A DNA stretch of 32,731 nt from positions 1 through 32,731 of the forward strand of contig JABDDT010000034.1 in NCBI GenBank assembly GCA_013287475.1, in the 5' to 3' direction. Below are positions 28,275 to 32,731 of the stretch, piece after piece. The notes under the pieces are model-generated. The model had not been told where the DNA came from. It saw only the letters and a list, made by a program, of their open reading frames with translations, and ran no database searches. Positions within the stretch are counted from its first letter, which is position 1, and each line of letters opens with the position of its first letter. This DNA is from Bacteroidota bacterium. GTDB lineage: Bacteria > Bacteroidota > Bacteroidia > Chitinophagales > Chitinophagaceae. The position numbers and the translations under genes are program-made.

Positions 28275-28898
28275 ATGAAAAAGATCATTTTCTCCTGTCT
28301 TACACTTTTGATTTGTCTTTCTGCTTTTTCCCAGTATGTCGCAATAAATGCATTTGGCGGATACACATTTCGTGACAGGATAAATTTCGGCAATGCATAT
28401 GCATATATAAATGGGGGAGGCATTTGGGGCGCTTCAATAGAAGGTGTAAATGTTAGCGGGACAGGATTGGAATTGCTTTATCAATACCAGAGTACTAATA
28501 TTCCGGTATATAATTATCCCGGAAATGTTCAGCAAAATGCGGGTAATGATGGCGCCACGATTTCCTATTTACTTTTGAATTTTGAACAATATTATATGAA
28601 TAATCCAAAGATTGAACCGTATGGAGGATTGGGCCTTGGAGCTGCATTCTACAAGGGCAATTTCCCCGGTTCGGTTTCAGAAACCAAATTCGCCTGGGAT
28701 ATTAAGGCAGGGGTTAAATTCAATATAAGTGGGGGGTTAGGATTAAAAATCGGCGCTCAGCTTTTGTCAAGCACTCAGGTGACCGGCACTGGGTTCTATG
28801 TAGGTTATCCCGGATATGTCTATCCTTATAACACGTATGCTTATATTTTGCAATTTAGCTTTACCGGGGGACTGGTATATAGTTTTGGTGGTAAATAA
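28275..28898 (+). CDS. Small outer-membrane beta-barrel protein
   Basis: A predicted 207-residue secreted or outer-membrane protein of unknown function. ATG 28275 is chosen because it starts a textbook signal peptide (MKKIIFSCLTLLICLSAFSQ); the frame is open further upstream, but the extra 28 residues are not signal-like. The mature part is rich in Gly, Tyr and Phe with alternating strands (FGGYTFRDRINFGNAYAYI, IEPYGGLGLGAAFY, FAWDIKAGVKFNIS, LKIGAQLL) and ends FTGGLVYSFGGK. These features match the eight-stranded opacity/OmpW-like barrel style. No specific family is recognised. It is likely the first gene of a plus-strand unit with the small membrane protein 41 bases downstream. Confidence 0.8.
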   Translation: MKKIIFSCLTLLICLSAFSQYVAINAFGGYTFRDRINFGNAYAYINGGGIWGASIEGVNVSGTGLELLYQYQSTNIPVYNYPGNVQQNAGNDGATISYLLLNFEQYYMNNPKIEPYGGLGLGAAFYKGNFPGSVSETKFAWDIKAGVKFNISGGLGLKIGAQLLSSTQVTGTGFYVGYPGYVYPYNTYAYILQFSFTGGLVYSFGGK

Positions 28899-28939
28899 TT
28901 AATTCTGGGAATTCCTTTTTCTGTACAATAAGATTAGCA

Positions 28940-29140
28940 ATGAGTAACAAGGAACGGTCTTTAAGCATTGCCACAGTATTGGGCTCCGGGTTTATTATTT
29001 TGGGCATGCTCAATTTACTCTCGGGTCACATTTACCGTAAAACAGCGCTAAATTCAACCAGCAAAATCCCGGGTATTATATTTGTATTGACGGGAATTGT
29101 AATTATCATATTAAAAACTATAAAGAAACCAAGAGAATAG
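28940..29140 (+). CDS. Small two-helix membrane protein, unknown function
   Basis: A 66-residue protein with two predicted transmembrane helices (about 8-29, LSIATVLGSGFIILGMLNLLSG; about 43-60, IPGIIFVLTGIVIIIL). The ends are basic or charged (MSNKERS; KTIKKPRE), which suggests both termini lie in the cytoplasm by the positive-inside rule. The short gap after the barrel gene suggests co-transcription. I do not recognise a family. Confidence 0.6.
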   Translation: MSNKERSLSIATVLGSGFIILGMLNLLSGHIYRKTALNSTSKIPGIIFVLTGIVIIILKTIKKPRE

Positions 29141-29165
29141 CAGAGTCGGACCGGAGGGAACCCAA

Positions 29166-29231
29166 ATGAATAAAGCAGCACAAGATTCTCTCAGGAATGA
29201 GGAATTACAAAGTGAATATTTAAAAGAATAG
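29166..29231 (+). CDS. Possible 21-residue peptide with a strong ribosome binding site
   Basis: ATG 29166 opens a 21-codon frame (MNKAAQDSLRNEELQSEYLK plus E) that would form a charged amphipathic helix. It is preceded by GGAGGG at 29153-29158, seven bases before the ATG, which is a better Shine-Dalgarno match than I noticed at the neighbouring genes. It ends 14 bases before the carbonic anhydrase start, so it could be a leader whose translation couples to that gene, or a genuine microprotein. Unproven. Confidence 0.3.
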   Translation: MNKAAQDSLRNEELQSEYLKE

Positions 29232-29245
29232 TAAAACCTTTTGTT

Positions 29246-30001
29246 ATGAAAATGAATTTATTTGTCTTTATCCCCGCTATGCTGATATTCTCCTGCCGGA
29301 ATATAGAAACCGGAAGTAAAGAAATTCCGAATAAAGACTCATTATCTTCCATCGTTCCTGATTCATCAATCCTGATTTCGCAGGTCTTAACAAAAGCTCA
29401 ACAGGATAAACTGACTCCTGATCAGGTAATTGAAAGTCTTTCAAAAGGTAACGAGGAATTTGTCAATGATCTCCTGACAGTCAGAAATAATTCAAGGAGA
29501 ATACGGGAAGCTGCACTCGGTCAATATCCCAAAGCAGTGATATTATCATGCGTGGATTCAAGAATACCTGTAGAAGACGTTTTTCATAAAGGCATTGGGG
29601 ATTTATTCGTCGCAAGGGTTGCTGGAAATATTGTTAACGAGGATATTTTGGGAAGCCTGGAGTTCGCCTGTAAGGTTTCGGGTTCAAAACTGATCGTAGT
29701 AATAGGACACGAATACTGCGGCGCCATAAAATCGGCAATAGACGGAGTACAGTTAGGTAATATAACAGCATTGCTTTCAAAAATAAAACCAGCAGTTCAA
29801 TATATTCAGGACTCACTTAAAACCAAAGGCAGCTCGAGTGATGCAGCATTTGTTGACCTGGTTTGCCGTGAAAATGTAGTGCTTGCCATCCAAAATATTC
29901 GCAAGAAGAGTCCGGTATTGAGAGAGATGGAGAAAAAGGGAGAAATCAAAATAATCGGATCGGTCTATCATATGAAATCCGGCAAAGTAGATTTCTTCTG
30001 A
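29246..30001 (+). CDS. Beta-class carbonic anhydrase with lipoprotein signal peptide
   Basis: Interconverts CO2 and bicarbonate. The 251 residues start with a lipoprotein signal (MKMNLFVFIPAMLIFSC, lipid-bearing Cys17) and a roughly 35-residue spacer. The beta-carbonic anhydrase domain (about 57-250) has zinc ligands C102, H155 and C158, with the D104/R106 pair in ILSCVDSRIP and GHEYCGAIKSA. VARVAGNIVNEDILGSLEFA is also typical. The signal places the enzyme outside the cytoplasm (periplasm or outer membrane), whereas most beta enzymes are cytoplasmic. The final KIIGSVYHMKSGKVDFF matches the usual C-terminal strand. It converges with the HD-PycTM gene, 18 bases apart. Confidence 0.94.
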   Translation: MKMNLFVFIPAMLIFSCRNIETGSKEIPNKDSLSSIVPDSSILISQVLTKAQQDKLTPDQVIESLSKGNEEFVNDLLTVRNNSRRIREAALGQYPKAVILSCVDSRIPVEDVFHKGIGDLFVARVAGNIVNEDILGSLEFACKVSGSKLIVVIGHEYCGAIKSAIDGVQLGNITALLSKIKPAVQYIQDSLKTKGSSSDAAFVDLVCRENVVLAIQNIRKKSPVLREMEKKGEIKIIGSVYHMKSGKVDFF

Positions 30002-30019
30002 AAGCTAAATGATCCGTGT

Positions 30020-31246
30020 TTATATAGAGTGAATATGGATCAGGAAAGAAATAGTGAATGCAATAACAGAAAGGATCAGACCAATGATAAAAACGCTATA
30101 GGCAAGATTAATTTTCCTGAACTTCTTAACCAGTAAGATCCCCTGGTGATAAATGTCTTTCGACAGGCTCTCATACAGTGAATCCTTATCGATGATGGTT
30201 TTCCTGATGTCCCGCCTGAATTTCTCAAAAGGCATTTTATAGAAGTTGCCATAGAACAATAGATTATTCACGGTTTCCTCAAACTCGTCTTCATCACTAC
30301 TTTCCATATTTATCTTCGGGCGTGTTGCTGAAATCGCGATCAATATGGTAATAATATTTGTCACAACCAGTATAACGGTTGGCAATTCGAGGTATTTATT
30401 TGCATCGAGCCGTATAATGAGAAAAGAAAGAATTACAGAAATAATAATGGCATTAATACTTATGATCATATTCGCTTTATAATCAGCCAGACGGATCAGG
30501 TGTATTTGATTGCGCGAAGTATTGCGGAAAAGAGTTTCGACGCCCCGTTCCAGTTTCAGATCATTGATTAAGGCTGGTTCAGACTTTTCTTTGGTTTTTG
30601 GAAGAGATAATGGTTCCTGAATTTCTGATTGAGGGCTATCGGGGGTTGCAAGCTTTTCTTTTAAACGGATCAGGTTTTTTCTCTTCTTTTTCTCAAATAT
30701 TTCCCTGGAAAAGGGTATAAAATAGATATGATTTTCGAACATCCGGATATTCTCCACCTCCCAGTCTTTCTCATCAATTTCTTCACGAACAGCATAAGCT
30801 TTTTCTTCTCTTAAAAGATTCAGCGTTTGAAAAAAAGATTTGTCGGCCATCCAGCTCGTTTCAGCATCACACAAAATCTGTGACTGAATGGTAACAGGTT
30901 GTTGAGGATAACGGGTAGCTAAGATAGTTTCCTTTATTTCCTGAATAATTTCAGGGCTTATCCCTTTTTCTTTTAAGTAGCCTGAGGCGAGTTCAGCGCT
31001 GGCCACCTGGTAATTTACAGGATCACTGTAAAAACCTGTGTACAAAAACCAGGCAGCTAAACTGGTTTTCATCCGGTCCTGTTCTTGTAAGTCAGTATGT
31101 ACGCTAATCTGGTCACAGGTCTGCACAAGTTTTAGTGCCGCTGCGAAATTGCGCGCTTCATAAGGAGGAGGTAAGTTTGATTTAAAATAAGGCTCAAGGT
31201 ACTGAGACGTTTCTCTAAGTAATTCGCTTGTAATATCCATTATCAT
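30020..31246 (-). CDS. Pycsar-type transmembrane effector domain fused to a degenerate HD domain
   Basis: A 408-residue membrane protein. The N-terminal half (1-155) follows the helical layout of HD-superfamily hydrolases (AAWF..TGF, QEIKETILATRYPQQP, SQILCDAE), but the metal ligands are mostly gone. Where HD would follow AAWF there is L68-Y69, the His pattern expected near residues 30-35 is absent, and only D127 of the last motif remains. A charged linker (185-230) leads to a PycTM/DUF5706-like domain (236-408): RNTSRNQIHLIRLADYKANM, helices at about 258-278 and 288-308, LLFYGNFYKMPFEKF, DIYHQGILLVKKFRKINLAY and a last helix at 382-405. In Pycsar anti-phage systems PycTM senses cyclic CMP or UMP and damages the membrane. 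No cyclase gene is adjacent here. It starts 3 bases after the kinase-like gene, so the two are co-translated. Confidence 0.8.
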   Translation of the reverse strand: MIMDITSELLRETSQYLEPYFKSNLPPPYEARNFAAALKLVQTCDQISVHTDLQEQDRMKTSLAAWFLYTGFYSDPVNYQVASAELASGYLKEKGISPEIIQEIKETILATRYPQQPVTIQSQILCDAETSWMADKSFFQTLNLLREEKAYAVREEIDEKDWEVENIRMFENHIYFIPFSREIFEKKKRKNLIRLKEKLATPDSPQSEIQEPLSLPKTKEKSEPALINDLKLERGVETLFRNTSRNQIHLIRLADYKANMIISINAIIISVILSFLIIRLDANKYLELPTVILVVTNIITILIAISATRPKINMESSDEDEFEETVNNLLFYGNFYKMPFEKFRRDIRKTIIDKDSLYESLSKDIYHQGILLVKKFRKINLAYSVFIIGLILSVIAFTISFLIHIHSI

Positions 31247-31249
31247 TTT

Positions 31250-32350
31250 CTATTTACTTAAACCTTTAATAACAATATGGCCGGTTCCATGCTTATAACA
31301 GGGATATTCAAATTCATTTTTTACTTCTTTTGCATCATTGATGGTAGTATAGAAATCATTAAGAAAATTTACGGTTGACTTTATATATTTTGCATCGAGA
31401 AGGGAACATTTAGTATAAAGGGAATATATATCCTCTTTTAGTTTATTGTACAACGCAATGGATTCGTCATATTTTTTCATATCCAGAATACAATATCCAC
31501 GATATCTTCTATGACGGACGGAACGCATATTCAACTCTTCAGCCGGCTTCGCATAAAAGGTATTTACGATTCCAGACATATCAAAATCATATGGAACAGC
31601 AATGGGAGCTGACCCTGAACTATTCGAAATCAGCTTGATATTATGCAGGAACTGAATGGACCAGTCAGTATTACCGATCAAATATTCAAACACAGCCAAT
31701 GTTATAAAGGAATTGGTTTCAATTTCTTCAGGCCTAAGCTTTCTTTTATCCGGAATATCTCCGTTTCGTTTAGCCATTTGTTTTTCTTCTTCCAGCAACA
31801 TCCCATAAATGGGCTTAACTTCTTTATTATTTTTGCTGTCTTCCAATTTTACTTTGACCAGTCTTGCCCTGAAACTTTTTGGAGTTATAAGATTGTACAA
31901 CCTGTATACCAGCCATTCATGAATGACAGATTGATCTCCCCTGCATGGCATCACCAGTTTTAATTTCTTATTTTCCTTAAAAATGGACGATTTTTTAATG
32001 TCTCCTTGTGGAAATTGCAATAAAACAGGCGGGTGAGAGCAATTCCCTTTTTGTTTCCGGAAATTTCCTCTTGTTTTTGCCTCTACAGGAACAGAAATTA
32101 AACTACTGTCTTCCCCTTTGTAAATAAGATGAAATGGGTGGTTCCTGGGATTATCGGATCGGTCATTTAACAACTCACGAACGTTGCCTTTTAATGATAT
32201 CTCTAAAATATTATCGGAGTAAAACAGGCCTTTTTCACGTGGGTTTTGAGGAACTGCTGAAACCGAATCTCTGATTTCCTGGTTATAGCCGTGGAGCGGT
32301 GAAAAGAAAAATAGTCCAAGCATTAAACGAAGGCAATAATTTATTTTCAT
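31250..32350 (-). CDS. Exported protein distantly resembling CotH/HipA-type kinases
   Basis: A 366-residue protein with a signal peptide (about 1-23, LGLFFFSPLHGYNQ), so it acts outside the cytoplasm. I do not recognise a named family with certainty. Motif order recalls atypical kinases of the CotH/HipA kind: VEAKTRGNFR (90-98), KLKLVMPCRGDQSVIHEW (129-146, a possible nucleotide-binding Lys and a helix Glu), LVKVKLED then YGMLLEEE (an E-rich strand near 184-189), EYLIGNTDWSIQFLHNIKLI (222-241, comparable to the catalytic NTD..N loop) and AVPYDFDMSG (251-260, comparable to the metal-binding D-x-D). The C-terminal third (about 285-366) is helical. Kinase activity is inference from motif layout only. 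It is first gene of a two-gene unit with the HD-PycTM protein. Confidence 0.6.
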   Translation of the reverse strand: MKINYCLRLMLGLFFFSPLHGYNQEIRDSVSAVPQNPREKGLFYSDNILEISLKGNVRELLNDRSDNPRNHPFHLIYKGEDSSLISVPVEAKTRGNFRKQKGNCSHPPVLLQFPQGDIKKSSIFKENKKLKLVMPCRGDQSVIHEWLVYRLYNLITPKSFRARLVKVKLEDSKNNKEVKPIYGMLLEEEKQMAKRNGDIPDKRKLRPEEIETNSFITLAVFEYLIGNTDWSIQFLHNIKLISNSSGSAPIAVPYDFDMSGIVNTFYAKPAEELNMRSVRHRRYRGYCILDMKKYDESIALYNKLKEDIYSLYTKCSLLDAKYIKSTVNFLNDFYTTINDAKEVKNEFEYPCYKHGTGHIVIKGLSK

Positions 32351-32475
32351 CTTTTCTAATTTAGAGCGTACTAAATTAAATAATAAATTTTGCTCATTTT
32401 ATTTCTGTTCCTCAACTATAAGAAACCCGCCTTTTATTTAATGCCTGAACATTATTTGGATGGCTTTATATTTCA

Positions 32476-32731
32476 TCATTTTATTAATGTATACCAGCGA
32501 AAGGTAGGCGGACTATCTACACCAGCATCTGTCATGACTTTTTTTAATTCCGGCGAAGCCACTCTGGCTTTGGCTTTAGCCATATCGCTCACTTCGAACA
32601 AAATGGAAACTGTATTGGAATCATAGAGATTACGCGCTATTCCGCGTTCTATCAGACCATTTGCCTTCCTTACAGAATCACCTTCCGCATCGTAGGCTTT
32701 TAACCAGACACCATAATCCTTTACATGATGA
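32476..32731 (-). CDS. Partial small alpha/beta-barrel-like protein (5' end outside window)
   Basis: The minus strand is open from the window edge to TGA 32476-32478, giving 84 visible residues: HHVKDYGVWLKAYDAEGDSVR, NGLIERGIARNLYDSNTVSI, LFEVSDMAKAKARVASPELK, KVMTDAGVDSPPTFRWYTLI. The pattern of 'V-x-D-Y-x-x-W' followed by an N-x-V-x-I-L-F-E-V strand, SPELK..M..AGV and a closing aromatic strand resembles ferredoxin-like dimeric alpha/beta-barrel proteins (antibiotic biosynthesis monooxygenase or stress-responsive barrel style). Function unknown. Length to the usual size of about 95-110 residues suggests only a few residues are missing. Confidence 0.75.
   Translation of the reverse strand, partial: HHVKDYGVWLKAYDAEGDSVRKANGLIERGIARNLYDSNTVSILFEVSDMAKAKARVASPELKKVMTDAGVDSPPTFRWYTLIK

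Noticed and set aside
30010-30042. Inverted repeat TGATCC / GGATCA at the junction of the carbonic anhydrase and HD-PycTM genes as a possible bidirectional terminator.
   Set aside because: Only six pairs, a loop of about 21 bases and no T run; likely chance.
30020-31246. Calling this a complete Pycsar anti-phage operon.
   Set aside because: No pyrimidine cyclase gene is present next to it in the window; only the effector-type domain is seen.
32390-32626. A 78-codon plus-strand frame at the right end.
   Set aside because: The minus-strand frame from 32731 to 32476 reads as a coherent alpha/beta-barrel protein; the plus-strand frame is its shadow.

Overview
This window comes from a member of the Bacteroidota, most likely a Chitinophagaceae-like lineage. 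The basis is two SusC/SusD pairs, an ECF sigma/FecR regulatory pair, two proteins with type IX secretion (T9SS) C-terminal sorting domains, and the AT-rich, Shine-Dalgarno-poor gene starts usual in that phylum. The family-level placement is inference. A secreted DUF3494 ice-binding protein hints at a cold or freeze-exposed habitat. No rRNA, tRNA, CRISPR array, insertion sequence or phage gene was seen.

Layout. (1) 1-9705, plus strand: an alpha-glucan (starch-like) utilisation locus. It holds the 3' part of a susC-type TonB-dependent transporter, susD, a SusE-like lipoprotein, a SusE/F-like lipoprotein with two carbohydrate-binding repeats, a terminator hairpin, and a large GH13 alpha-amylase with a T9SS sorting domain. 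(2) 9753-19055: single genes on both strands. They are a short MutS-like ATPase, a soluble PAS histidine kinase, a large AsmA-like envelope protein, a DUF2490 outer-membrane protein, the ice-binding protein and a NarL-type response regulator. (3) 19645-27831, minus strand: a second glycan locus read in the order ECF sigma factor, FecR anti-sigma, STN-domain SusC, SusD, GH30 glycosidase. It has the layout of a trans-envelope signalling circuit. Its susD carries an in-frame TAA at codon 233. (4) 28275-30001, plus strand: a small beta-barrel protein, a two-helix membrane protein, a possible 21-residue peptide and a lipoprotein beta-carbonic anhydrase. (5) 30020-32350, minus strand: a tight two-gene unit of an exported protein with distant resemblance to CotH/HipA-type kinases, then a membrane protein joining a degenerate HD domain to a Pycsar-type transmembrane effector domain. 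(6) 32476-32731, minus strand: the 3' end of a small alpha/beta-barrel-like gene running off the window.

How the parts work together. In locus 1 the secreted amylase and the surface SusD/E/F lipoproteins would bind and cut alpha-glucan, and SusC would import the oligosaccharides. In locus 2 substrate binding to the STN-type SusC would signal through FecR to release the sigma factor and raise transcription of the operon. The two-gene unit in part 5 is the best candidate for something poorly described. It has no nucleotide cyclase beside it, so it is not a classical Pycsar operon as seen here.
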